The translations under genes were made by a program, and so were the position numbers. Of a stretch of 64,000 bases of DNA, positions 9,316 to 17,251 are shown piece by piece; position 1 is the stretch's first letter, and the number at the start of each line of letters is the position of its first letter. The DNA comes from Chitinophagaceae bacterium (lineage in GTDB: Bacteria; Bacteroidota; Bacteroidia; Chitinophagales; Chitinophagaceae), in assembly GCA_016715365.1 (NCBI GenBank), contig JADKAM010000004.1, forward strand, positions 466,010 to 530,009, read 5' to 3'. The notes beneath the pieces were generated by a model. It had not been told where the DNA came from. It was given only the letters and a program-made list of their open reading frames with translations, and made no database searches.

Positions 9316-10479
9316 TTATTTTCTTGGCAACACATAGTTTTCTACATCTTCCAATGTGATTGTTTTACCGGATAAGATAATGAGCCGTTCAACAACATTG
9401 CGTAATTCACGGATATTACCGGTCCAGTTATAATTTTTTAAGGCATCCATTGCTTTGGCATCCACTTCTTTTTTGGGTTGTCCGTATTCCGAAGCAATAA
9501 TATCCAGGAAATGTTCAACAAGCGAAGGAACGTCATCCCTGCGTTCGTTTAACGAAGGAACATGAATGATAATTACGCCCAGCCGGTGATACAGATCAAG
9601 CCTGAAATTCTTCTCATCCACTTCTTTAAGCAGGTCTTTGTTGGTTGCAGCAATAACCCGTACATCAACCGAAATGTCTTTTTCGGCCCCTACCCTGGTT
9701 ATTTTGCCTTCCTGCAATGCCCGCAGCACTTTAGCCTGGGCAGTCAGGCTCATATCGCCAATCTCGTCTAAAAATAGCGTGCCACCGGTAGCGGTTTCAA
9801 ATTTGCCAATGCGTTGTTTTACTGCAGAAGTAAAAGAGCCCTTTTCATGGCCAAATAATTCACTTTCTATCAACTCGCCGGGTATGGCAGCACAATTTAC
9901 TTCCACCATGGGCCCGTTGTTGCGGTTGCTTTTTTCATGGATCCACCTGGCTACCAGTTCTTTTCCCACACCATTTTCGCCGGTTATTAAAACGCGGGCA
10001 TCCGTTGGTGCTACTTTTTCAATGGTATCTTTTATCTTGTTGATGGGCGCACTATCGCCCACCATTTCCAAAGCCTTTCCTACCTTACGTTTCAGCACTT
10101 TTGTTTCGGTAACCAGGCGTTGTTTATCCAATGCATTCCGTAATGTAATAAGCAAACGGTTAAGATCAGGTGGCTTGCTGATATAATCAAAAGCCCCCTT
10201 CTTTACAGCCTCAACAGCTGTTTCCACATTGCCGTGGCCGCTGATCATAATTACCGGTACATCCGGGTTAATGAGTTTTGATTTATCTAAAAACTCTATG
10301 CCATCCAGTTTAGGCATTTTAATATCACAAAGCACTACATCGTATGTTTTTTCCGAAAACTTTTTCAGGCCTTCTTCACCATCGCCGGCTTCATCAATTT
10401 TGTATCCTTCATAGCTGAGGATTTCTGTAAGGGTTTTCCGGATGGATTTTTCATCGTCAATGATTAAGATATCTGCCAT
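9316..10479 (-). CDS. Sigma-54-type response regulator (REC-AAA+) without a C-terminal HTH
   Basis: The protein is 387 aa. A receiver domain spans residues 1-115 with phospho-acceptor Asp52 (VVLCDIKMP) and acidic pair DD8-9. An AAA+ domain spans ~140-375, with Walker A GENGVGKE (167-174), Walker B TLFLDEIGD (234-242), and R-fingers in the DLYHRLG region. The GAFTGA loop that contacts sigma-54 reads GSFTSA (214-219). The protein ends just after the ENYVLPRK segment, so the Fis-type DNA-binding helix-turn-helix normal for NtrC-class proteins is absent. It may act from solution or through a partner. No histidine kinase lies nearby. The hydrolase gene follows 11 nt downstream. Confidence 0.88.
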   Translation of the reverse strand: MADILIIDDEKSIRKTLTEILSYEGYKIDEAGDGEEGLKKFSEKTYDVVLCDIKMPKLDGIEFLDKSKLINPDVPVIMISGHGNVETAVEAVKKGAFDYISKPPDLNRLLITLRNALDKQRLVTETKVLKRKVGKALEMVGDSAPINKIKDTIEKVAPTDARVLITGENGVGKELVARWIHEKSNRNNGPMVEVNCAAIPGELIESELFGHEKGSFTSAVKQRIGKFETATGGTLFLDEIGDMSLTAQAKVLRALQEGKITRVGAEKDISVDVRVIAATNKDLLKEVDEKNFRLDLYHRLGVIIIHVPSLNERRDDVPSLVEHFLDIIASEYGQPKKEVDAKAMDALKNYNWTGNIRELRNVVERLIILSGKTITLEDVENYVLPRK

Positions 10480-10550
10480 GAATTTTTAATTTATACTAAA
10501 TAACAACGTTACGTTATTCAAAAATAACACATTCTGCTCTCTGCACTTAT

Positions 10551-10582
10551 AAAAAAAGTGCAGTTGTTTTATACAACTGCAC
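10551..10582 (-). terminator. Intrinsic terminator of the PEGA gene
   Basis: GTGCAGTTGT and ACAACTGCAC (10558-10582) form a perfect 10-bp stem with a 5-nt loop. Read on the minus strand it is followed by a run of seven T (10551-10557). It sits ~27 nt past the stop codon of the PEGA gene. Confidence 0.8.
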
Positions 10583-10609
10583 AGCACACCGAGATCAAAA
10601 AAGGTCAAA

Positions 10610-11524
10610 TCAGTTTTTAAGTTTTGTGATCAGTTCGTCTAAAAAGCCATCATAAGTTTTTAAAATGCGCCCAATTGGATCAAACTGTTCATCAGCACTG
10701 TAAGGTGTGCGGGGCGAACCCGATGCTTCAGAAATGAATTTTATTTTGTAGGTCAGGGGATCGTCTGTGGCCTGTTTTACAATAACACGCATCCGTACCG
10801 TATTTGCTGCAAACGGTTTGCCCACCCAGGCAGTTCGTAAATAACCCGATTTTTCGTCATTCATTTCAAGAACATCAAACTTTCCCAATACGGTTGCCAC
10901 AATTATTTTCCAGGCTTCCTCCTTATTACGTTCTGATTTTACATTTAAGATCAGTTCCTTATTAGCAATATCAGATTCAATGGATGAAGTATAGGACTCA
11001 TCCTGTTGTAATTTAAAATAGTCGCTTTTTGGAGGGGCTCCCTGGCCTTTCTTTTTACAGTAAGTCCTGGATTCCTGAATAAATCCTTCTGCTCGTACTT
11101 CCACGGTTAAACATTCATTTAAGGGAACCGAAAGCTGGTGAGAGCCCGATCCCATTTCTACTCCGTTCACAAATATCTTCGCAGTTTGCGGAGATGATGT
11201 GATGGAAACGGATGAAGGCAGTAAAGTTTCATCTTGTTTTAACTGAATGTTATCCATTTTTGGAGGGTCATCATAACCTCTTTTATTACAATAAGTCCGT
11301 ACTTCCGGTAAGTAACCTTCATCCCTCACTTCTACAGTAACACAATCTTTTTTGCCAACGCTAACAGTATAGCTTCCGGTGCCCTTGATGCGGCCATCTA
11401 CATAGATACGTGCGGTAGCGGGAGTTGCAATGATGTTTACTTTTTGGGCATAAGATGTGAGCTGTTGCCCCGAAACAAGAATTAAGCAAATAAGAATTGC
11501 TTTCAAAAATGATTTTTTGATCAT
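10610..11524 (-). CDS. Secreted protein with two PEGA domains
   Basis: The protein is 304 aa with a signal peptide (residues 1-27, ends TSYAQ). Two PEGA-type beta domains follow, at ~28-95 (IIATPATARIYVDGRIKGTGSY) and ~107-175 (ITSSPQTAKIFVNGVEMGSGSH), each ending in an RTYC-K-K/R-G phrase. The C-terminal ~120 residues form a separate domain with alternating strands, of unknown type. PEGA domains are found in surface and envelope proteins and are thought to bind cell-surface polymers. It is a monocistronic unit closed by a strong terminator. Confidence 0.8.
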   Translation of the reverse strand: MIKKSFLKAILICLILVSGQQLTSYAQKVNIIATPATARIYVDGRIKGTGSYTVSVGKKDCVTVEVRDEGYLPEVRTYCNKRGYDDPPKMDNIQLKQDETLLPSSVSITSSPQTAKIFVNGVEMGSGSHQLSVPLNECLTVEVRAEGFIQESRTYCKKKGQGAPPKSDYFKLQQDESYTSSIESDIANKELILNVKSERNKEEAWKIIVATVLGKFDVLEMNDEKSGYLRTAWVGKPFAANTVRMRVIVKQATDDPLTYKIKFISEASGSPRTPYSADEQFDPIGRILKTYDGFLDELITKLKN

Positions 11525-11799
11525 AAGCCAGGTTTTAAGGTTGGTAAAAGTTAGTTTGGTTCAGCTTTTAAATATATACCTATTTCGCCAAAACTACTAC
11601 TTGTATTTTTTATTTCTTTTGCAGAAAACACCCTTTTGTCCTGATCTATTCACCTTTTTTAATAAATGCATACAGGAATTATTTTTTACTGATGACTGTA
11701 TGAATTAATATGCGTCTAATGCTTCTATGCAGTATCCATGCTTTAACATATCTTTTATATGGATAAATTACAGCCATGCATCAAACAGCAAACTGAATC

Positions 11800-12570
11800 A
11801 TGGAACAGCTGTTTACTGTGTTGTTAACGTTTTTGCTACTTTCCTGTAATAATAATCGAGAAAGATCTTCGGGATTACATGCCATTTCTGACACAAACTT
11901 AAATCCTTACAAACAAATTAAAGCGATCCCATTGCCTGATGGATTTAAAAGAATAAAAGATGAAACGGGTTCCTTTACAGGGTTCTTAAGAAATGTTAAC
12001 CTGAAAGAAAATACAACAGTCCATCTCTTCAACGGACAGCCAAAACGAAACCAGTCTGCACAATATGCCTTGCTGGATATTTCAACAGGAAATAAAGACC
12101 TGCAACAGTGTGCCGATGCTGTTATGCGGCTGAGGGCCGAATACCAGTTTGCACAAAAGCAATTTGAACAGATCGTTTTTTATGATAATGAACATACAGC
12201 CTATACTTTTTCAGCCCCATTCACCCGCGAACGTTTTGACAGCTATTTAGAGCGGGTATTTGGCATGTGCGGTTCAGCCTCCTTGTCAAAACAATTAAAG
12301 CCTGTAAACCGCTTTTCACAAATTGAGCCCGGTGATGTTATTATAAGAGGTGGTTTTCCGGGGCACGCAGTTATTGTAATGGATGTGGCAGTCAATGATT
12401 CAGGCAAAAAGATCTATTTGCTGGCGCAGAGTTATATGCCCGCCCAGGATATTCATGTACTTAAAAATCCTGTGAATAACGGTCTGTCGCCCTGGTATGA
12501 AGTGAATGATGATCATATAATTGCTACACCTGAATATAGTTTTACGCAGCATGAACTGTGGCGGTGGTAA
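11800..12570 (+). CDS. DUF4846 lipoprotein
   Basis: The protein is 256 aa with a short lipoprotein signal (lipobox LLLSC, Cys at ~16). The body matches the DUF4846 family: IPLPDGFKRI, LLDISTGNKDLQQCADAVMRLRAEY, then GDVIIRGGFPGHAVIVMDVA and the QSYMPAQDIHVLKNP segment. The conserved Gly-His-Ala and Asp residues suggest an NlpC/P60-like papain-type fold, but no function is proven. It is followed by the tRNA-Pro gene, which has its own promoter. Confidence 0.82.
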   Translation: MEQLFTVLLTFLLLSCNNNRERSSGLHAISDTNLNPYKQIKAIPLPDGFKRIKDETGSFTGFLRNVNLKENTTVHLFNGQPKRNQSAQYALLDISTGNKDLQQCADAVMRLRAEYQFAQKQFEQIVFYDNEHTAYTFSAPFTRERFDSYLERVFGMCGSASLSKQLKPVNRFSQIEPGDVIIRGGFPGHAVIVMDVAVNDSGKKIYLLAQSYMPAQDIHVLKNPVNNGLSPWYEVNDDHIIATPEYSFTQHELWRW

Positions 12571-12599
12571 ACGATTTTGTTTTTAGCAGACTAACATTT

Positions 12600-12630
12600 T
12601 TTGAATTCTTGGTATTTGCCATTACTTTTG
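12600..12630 (+). promoter_or_regulatory. Promoter of tRNA-Pro (TTTG / TACTTTTG)
   Basis: TTTG at 12600-12603 and TACTTTTG at 12623-12630 are separated by 19 nt, the optimal spacing for the Bacteroidota -33/-7 promoter. The mature tRNA begins 12 nt after the -7 box. Confidence 0.7.
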
Positions 12631-12641
12631 CCGTCCGGTTT

Positions 12642-12715
12642 CGGGATGTAGCGCAGCCCGGTAGCGCACACGTCTGGGGGGCGTGGGGTCGCAAGTTCGA
12701 ATCTTGTCATCCCGA
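12642..12715 (+). tRNA. tRNA-Pro (anticodon GGG)
   Basis: The 74-nt cloverleaf is complete. Acceptor CGGGATG pairs with CATCCCG, the discriminator is A (12715), the D arm is GCGC..GCGC, the anticodon stem is CACGT/GCGTG with loop CTGGGGG (anticodon GGG), and the T arm contains GTTCGAATC. CCA is not encoded. A promoter lies directly upstream and a terminator at 12796 downstream. Confidence 0.96.
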
Positions 12716-12795
12716 CAATTAATCTCTACTTTTAACAGTAGACATATTACGTGGGGTCGTCCCGATTTTAATCGGGATCATCGCGACAAAAAAAA

Positions 12796-12824
12796 AGTTA
12801 GGTTTTACAACCTGACTTTTTTTT
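12796..12824 (+). terminator. Intrinsic terminator after tRNA-Pro
   Basis: AGTTAGGTT and AACCTGACT pair around TTAC with one mismatch, followed by T8 and preceded by an A-run. A second short hairpin, CCCGAT/ATCGGG, lies at 12761-12776 just before it. Confidence 0.75.
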
Positions 12825-12847
12825 ATGATATTTGCGCAATCTCTTAA

Positions 12848-14110
12848 ATGATGAAGATATTAATAAAGCAGGCTACAATCATTTCCCCCTTCTCTCCTTT
12901 TAACGGGCAAACAAAAGATATTTTAATAAAAGATGGTACGATTGCTTCCATAGGCAATGATATCACAGACAAAGCCGACCAGGTAATTGAACAGGCCGGA
13001 TTGTGTGTAAGCATTGGCTGGATGGACATGTTTGCCGATTTTGGCGACCCCGGGTTTGAGCAAAAGGAAAACATAGAATCCGGTGCAAAAGCTGCAGCAG
13101 CAGGTGGTTTTACTGATGTAATGCTGATGCCCAACAGTAAACCGGTTGTTGATAATAAGTCCCAGGTTGAATACATTGTTCAAAAAGCAAAAGGACTTGC
13201 CATAAACATTCACCCGCTGGGGGCCATTTCAAAAAAGACAGCAGGAACAGATCTTTCTGAGATGTATGATATGCAGCAATCAGGTGCCATTGCTTTCAGT
13301 GACGGAATTCACCCTGTACAGAGTGCGGGATTGGTTTTAAAAGCCCTGCAATATGTAAAAAGTTTCGAGGGAACCATTATACAGTTACCGGATGATACCA
13401 GTATTGGTGCAAACGGGTTGATGAATGAAGGAATTATTTCTACCCAAATGGGATTACCCGGCAAACCCATACTGGCCGAAGAACTGATGGTGGCCAGGGA
13501 TTTAAAACTGGCAAGGTATGCCAACAGTAAAATTCACTTTACTGGTATCTCTTCACCTAAAAGTATTGAGTACATTAAGCGGTCGAAAGAAAGCGGCATA
13601 CAGGTAACCTGTTCCATCACGCCCTACCAGGTTTATTTTTGCGATGAAGATCTGCAGGGCTACGATACCAATCTTAAATTAAATCCGCCTCTCAGAACCA
13701 GGGCTGATATGGAGGCCATACAAAAAGCATTGCTCGACGGAATCATTGACTGTATAGCTTCTCATCACCTGCCACACCATTGGGACAATAAAGTATGTGA
13801 GTTTGAATATGCCAGGCACGGCATGATCGCCCTGGAAACCATGTTTGCCGTTTTAATGAGTTGTGGCTTGCCTGCCAAAGATTTTGTGCAGATGCAAACC
13901 ATTAATGTGCGGAATATTTTTGGTTTATCTATACCGGAAATAAAGGAAGGTGAAACTGCTTCGCTTACTTTATTTGTACCCGGCGCAGCATTTACCTTTG
14001 AAGAAACCATGATACGATCCAAATCAAAGAACTCTCCTTTTATTGGCAAAAAACTAACAGGAAAAGTAGTAGGGATCATTAATAAATCGAATATTCATCT
14101 GAACAACTGA
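12848..14110 (+). CDS. pyrC: Dihydroorotase homologue, probably non-catalytic
   Basis: The protein is 420 aa with the amidohydrolase layout of class I dihydroorotases (N-terminal composite sheet, barrel, C-terminal FVPGAAFTFEETM strand). The metal-binding DxHxH motif, normally DMHVH, reads D60-M-F-A-D64, so both histidines are missing. The TPHH box reads ITPYQVYF, and the late metal Asp box (normally ATDHAPH) reads IASHHLPHH. Loss of three ligand positions points to an inactive paralogue, as in the pseudo-DHOases that pair with aspartate carbamoyltransferase in other bacteria. Many Bacteroidota carry such a copy beside a true one. It is followed by the DUF4199 gene with 1 nt between. Confidence 0.82.
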   Translation: MMKILIKQATIISPFSPFNGQTKDILIKDGTIASIGNDITDKADQVIEQAGLCVSIGWMDMFADFGDPGFEQKENIESGAKAAAAGGFTDVMLMPNSKPVVDNKSQVEYIVQKAKGLAINIHPLGAISKKTAGTDLSEMYDMQQSGAIAFSDGIHPVQSAGLVLKALQYVKSFEGTIIQLPDDTSIGANGLMNEGIISTQMGLPGKPILAEELMVARDLKLARYANSKIHFTGISSPKSIEYIKRSKESGIQVTCSITPYQVYFCDEDLQGYDTNLKLNPPLRTRADMEAIQKALLDGIIDCIASHHLPHHWDNKVCEFEYARHGMIALETMFAVLMSCGLPAKDFVQMQTINVRNIFGLSIPEIKEGETASLTLFVPGAAFTFEETMIRSKSKNSPFIGKKLTGKVVGIINKSNIHLNN

Positions 14111-14111
14111 C

Positions 14112-14600
14112 ATGCTTAAAAATTTAAATGCAACTAATAAAGGATTAATAACAGGCCTGGTAATGATCGGCATTACGCTGGGCATTTTCTATTCGGGCCA
14201 GTCTGCTGCCAGTCCGTTGCAATACCTGGTGCATATCGTGTATGCTGCCGGCATTGCATGGACGATTTACGAGTATTCAAGATCTGCGGAGAACACCAAT
14301 AAGTTTGGTGCATTTTTTTTACAGGGTTTTAAATGCTTTATTGTGATCACCCTGCTGATGGTAATTTTTACCATTGTATTTAATAAACTGCATCCCGAGT
14401 TTAAAGAAGGCATGGTGAAAGCATACAACGAAGAAATGGTTAAAAAGGGAAACAGTACACCGGCTGAAATATTGAAAAATATTGAAAACGCAAAAGAATA
14501 TTATCTTACGATGCTCATTTCAGGGGCTATATTTGTGTATTTGGCTACCGGGGCTGTTTTTACAGCAGCTACCTCATTAATATTTATGAAGAGAAAATAA
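14112..14600 (+). CDS. DUF4199 membrane protein
   Basis: The protein is 162 aa with four predicted membrane helices (around residues 12-30, 36-52, 70-90 and 133-158) and a cytoplasmic or periplasmic loop rich in Lys/Glu between the third and fourth. It fits the DUF4199 family, which in Bacteroidota frequently sits between a dihydroorotase gene and a GT2 glycosyltransferase gene, exactly as here. The function is unknown; an envelope role is inferred from context. It lies 1 nt after the DHOase gene and 4 nt before GT2, so the three form one operon. Confidence 0.8.
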   Translation: MLKNLNATNKGLITGLVMIGITLGIFYSGQSAASPLQYLVHIVYAAGIAWTIYEYSRSAENTNKFGAFFLQGFKCFIVITLLMVIFTIVFNKLHPEFKEGMVKAYNEEMVKKGNSTPAEILKNIENAKEYYLTMLISGAIFVYLATGAVFTAATSLIFMKRK

Positions 14601-14604
14601 ACTA

Positions 14605-15552
14605 ATGGATCTATCAATTGTAATACCGCTATTTAACGAAGATGAGTCTTTGCCCGAACTTACGGCATGGATTGAAAAAGTAATGCTGCAAAACAATTTC
14701 AGCTACGAGATCATTTTGATCGATGACGGCAGTACAGACAATTCCTGGCAGGTGATTGAACAGCTTCGTATGGCCAATCCCCATATTAAAGGCATCAAAT
14801 TTCAACGCAATTATGGCAAAAGTGCTGCATTGAACGAAGGCTTTAAAGCCGCACAGGGTGAAGTGATCATCACCATGGATGCTGATATGCAGGATAGTCC
14901 GGATGAAATTCCGGAACTGCGCAGAATGATTGTAGAAGACGGATTTGATATAGTAAGTGGCTGGAAGAAAAAACGCTATGATAACCGGCTTACAAAAAAT
15001 ATTCCTTCAAAATTATTTAATGCCGCTGCCAGAAGAAGTTCAAAAATCAAACTGCACGATTTTAACTGCGGTTTAAAATCATACCGCAAAAAAGTAGTAA
15101 AGAGCGTTGAAATTTATGGCGAAATGCACCGCTATATTCCCATACTGGCCAAATGGGCCGGCTTTAGAAAAATCGGCGAAAAAGTGGTGGAGCACCGTGC
15201 CCGTAAATACGGTGTTACCAAATTTGGCTGGGAGCGTTTTGTCAATGGCTTTCTCGATCTGGGATCTATCACTTTTGTTGGCAAGTTTGGTAAAAGGCCC
15301 ATGCATTTTTTTGGTTTGTGGGGCACTTTATTTTTCTTTAGTGGTTTTATGATCTTTTTATACCTCACCATTTCTAAATTCTTTTTTGACCAGACCGGTA
15401 TGACACAGCGGCCACTCTTCTTCGTGGCTATATTAGTGATGATCATTGGTTCGCAACTGTTCCTGGCTGGTTTTATTGGCGAACTGATAGCCCGCAACTC
15501 ACCGGAAAGAAATAATTATTTAATAGAGGATAAACTAGGGATAGAACGCTGA
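14605..15552 (+). CDS. Family 2 glycosyltransferase (polyprenyl-phosphate glycosyltransferase type)
   Basis: The protein is 315 aa. The N-terminal GT-A domain (1-230) shows LSIVIPLFNEDESLPEL, the first acidic site IILIDDGSTDNS, and MDADMQDSPDEIPEL, a DxD-type motif typical of DPM1/GtrB-like enzymes. Two C-terminal TM helices (~235-257 and ~270-295) anchor it. Such enzymes transfer a sugar to a lipid-phosphate carrier. Its 3' end overlaps the left arm of the repeat that flanks the GxxExxY gene. Confidence 0.9.
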   Translation: MDLSIVIPLFNEDESLPELTAWIEKVMLQNNFSYEIILIDDGSTDNSWQVIEQLRMANPHIKGIKFQRNYGKSAALNEGFKAAQGEVIITMDADMQDSPDEIPELRRMIVEDGFDIVSGWKKKRYDNRLTKNIPSKLFNAAARRSSKIKLHDFNCGLKSYRKKVVKSVEIYGEMHRYIPILAKWAGFRKIGEKVVEHRARKYGVTKFGWERFVNGFLDLGSITFVGKFGKRPMHFFGLWGTLFFFSGFMIFLYLTISKFFFDQTGMTQRPLFFVAILVMIIGSQLFLAGFIGELIARNSPERNNYLIEDKLGIER

Positions 15553-15583
15553 TGACACGGATTAGACAGATTGAAACTGATTT
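15544..15583. repeat. Left arm of inverted repeat flanking GxxExxY gene
   Basis: The stretch GAACGCTGATGACACGGATT followed by AGACAGATTGAAACTGATTT is, in reverse complement, closely similar to 15963-16001. It ends one base before the GxxExxY ATG and includes the last codons of GT2. Related copies lie at 20181-20221 and in 23735-23990. Confidence 0.65.
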
Positions 15584-15964
15584 ATGTTATTACATGAAGA
15601 AATATCTGATAAAATTTTAAAAAGCTTCTACACTGTTTATAACAAACTAGGATATGGCTTTTTGGAGAAAGTATATGAAAATGCATTAATACTGGAATTG
15701 CGTAATGCTGGTTTAAACTGTTCAAAACAAGTTCCTATAGAAGTATACTACGAAGGAGTAAGTGTTGGCAATTATTTTGCAGATATACTGGTAGAAGATA
15801 AAATAATTTTAGAACTCAAAGCAGGAGATGGAGCATTGATTGAAGAGCATGAATTACAATTAATCAATTACCTGAAAGCAACTGATAAAGAAGTAGGTAT
15901 CTTACTTTTTTTTGGAAAAAAACCTGTCTTCAAAAGGAAAATATTTACAAACGATAATAAATAA
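15584..15964 (+). CDS. GxxExxY protein
   Basis: This 126-aa protein has the family signature GYGFLEKVYENAL (G-x-x-E-x-x-Y) near residue 24, followed by VSVGNYFADILVEDKIILELKAG, which carries the PD-(D/E)xK-like D...ExK residues, and a QLINYLKAT helix. The family is nuclease-like in fold, but its function is unproven. It interrupts a glycosyltransferase operon and is enclosed by an inverted repeat that touches both its start and its stop codon, so it looks like a transposable or passively mobilised unit rather than part of the glycan pathway. Confidence 0.85.
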   Translation: MLLHEEISDKILKSFYTVYNKLGYGFLEKVYENALILELRNAGLNCSKQVPIEVYYEGVSVGNYFADILVEDKIILELKAGDGALIEEHELQLINYLKATDKEVGILLFFGKKPVFKRKIFTNDNK

Positions 15965-16001
15965 TCAGTTAAAATCAGTTTTATCAGTGTCATCAGCGTT
16001 C
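15963..16001. repeat. Right arm of inverted repeat flanking GxxExxY gene
   Basis: AATCAGTTAAAATCAGTTTT followed by ATCAGTGTCATCAGCGTTC mirrors the left arm at 15544-15583. It covers the stop codon of the GxxExxY gene and the presumed start of the GT4 gene. Confidence 0.65.
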
Positions 16002-17153
16002 CATCATGTTATTATCATAGGCCCCGCACATCCGCTGCGTGGCGGCGGTATTACAACATTTAATGAACGACTTGCCCGTCAGTTTCAAAATGAAGGCCAT
16101 CACACAAGTATCTATTCATTCTCTTTGCAATACCCCGGTTTTTTGTTCCCCGGTAAATCACAATTTACTGATGAGCCTGCACCAAAAGATTTAGATATTC
16201 ATACAAGGATCAACTCTGTAAATCCATTAAACTGGATAAGTGTTGGTAACGAAATAAAAAAACTGAAACCCGATATTGTTATTGTAAGATACTGGATACC
16301 CCTGATGGGACCCTGTTTGGGAACCATCCTCCGCATCATCAAGAAAAATAAACATACCCGTATCATCTGCATTGCAGATAATATTGTACCACACGAAAAA
16401 CGTTTTGGCGATAAACCCTTCACCCGTTATTTTATTAAACCGGTGGATGCATTTATTACCATGAGCGAAAAAGTGCTGGCCGACCTGAGATCATTCACTG
16501 CAAAAAAAGCAGTCCTTGTCCCCCACCCTTTGTATGATAATTTTGGGGAGAAGATTTCAAAAACAGCAGCCAGAAGTCAATTAAAAATTAAAAATGAAGA
16601 ATTAATAATTTTATTCTTTGGTTTCATTCGCAAATACAAAGGACTTGATATATTGCTTGATGCAATGAAATTAATAAACACAAAACACTCCGCAGGATCC
16701 TTCGGACAAATGCAAAACCCAAAACTCTTAATCGCCGGTGAATTTTACGAAGACAGAAAAACATACGACGAACAGATAGACAAACTTGGCATCCGGGATA
16801 AACTGATCCTGCACACTGATTTCATTCCCGACAGCGAAGTAAAGAATTATGTATGTGCTGCAGATGTGGTTATTCAGCCTTACCGCAATGCAACACAAAG
16901 CGGCGTTACGCCGCTGGCCTATCATTTTGAAGTGCCCATGATCGTTACCAATGTGGGTGGTTTACCGGCCATGGTACCTGATAATAAAGTGGGCCTGGTG
17001 GCAGAACCCACTGCAGCATCGCTGGCAGAAAAAATTCAGGAATATTTTGAAAAAGGCGAAGACCATTTTCTGCCGCACCTGCTGGAAGAAAAGAAAAAGT
17101 TCAGCTGGACAAAAATGCTGCAAAGCATACTTGAAGTGGCCAATAGTAAGTAA
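15987..17153 (+). CDS. Family 4 glycosyltransferase
   Basis: The start is uncertain. The frame is open from 15912, but the conserved N-terminus (VIIIGPAHPLRGGGITTFNE) begins close to GTG 15987, which lies inside the right repeat arm. The original start may have been lost when the GxxExxY unit was inserted. The rest is a GT-B fold: the N-terminal acceptor half; the linker with LIILFFGFIRKYKGLDILLDA; and the donor site VVIQPYRNATQSGVTPLAYHFEVPMIVTNVGGLP, with the E-x7-E-like region. It probably adds a sugar to a surface glycan together with the heptose genes downstream. A REP hairpin terminates the unit. Confidence 0.85.
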   Translation: MSSAFHHVIIIGPAHPLRGGGITTFNERLARQFQNEGHHTSIYSFSLQYPGFLFPGKSQFTDEPAPKDLDIHTRINSVNPLNWISVGNEIKKLKPDIVIVRYWIPLMGPCLGTILRIIKKNKHTRIICIADNIVPHEKRFGDKPFTRYFIKPVDAFITMSEKVLADLRSFTAKKAVLVPHPLYDNFGEKISKTAARSQLKIKNEELIILFFGFIRKYKGLDILLDAMKLINTKHSAGSFGQMQNPKLLIAGEFYEDRKTYDEQIDKLGIRDKLILHTDFIPDSEVKNYVCAADVVIQPYRNATQSGVTPLAYHFEVPMIVTNVGGLPAMVPDNKVGLVAEPTAASLAEKIQEYFEKGEDHFLPHLLEEKKKFSWTKMLQSILEVANSK

Positions 17154-17161
17154 ATTGCCGC

Positions 17162-17230
17162 AAGGTTGCCAACCTTTACAGAAATATTTACATTTAATTG
17201 AATTGTAGTAAGGTTGGCAACCTTTTTAAA
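17162..17230. terminator. REP-type inverted repeat acting as terminator before hddA
   Basis: AAGGTTGCCAACCTTTAC (from 17163) and GTAAGGTTGGCAACCTT (to ~17225) form a long stem followed by T5. The GGTTGCCAACC unit is the same palindrome found three times around the RAYT remnant at 30-31 kb. Confidence 0.6.
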
Positions 17231-17251
17231 CAGCCTTTTTAAACACGAAAC

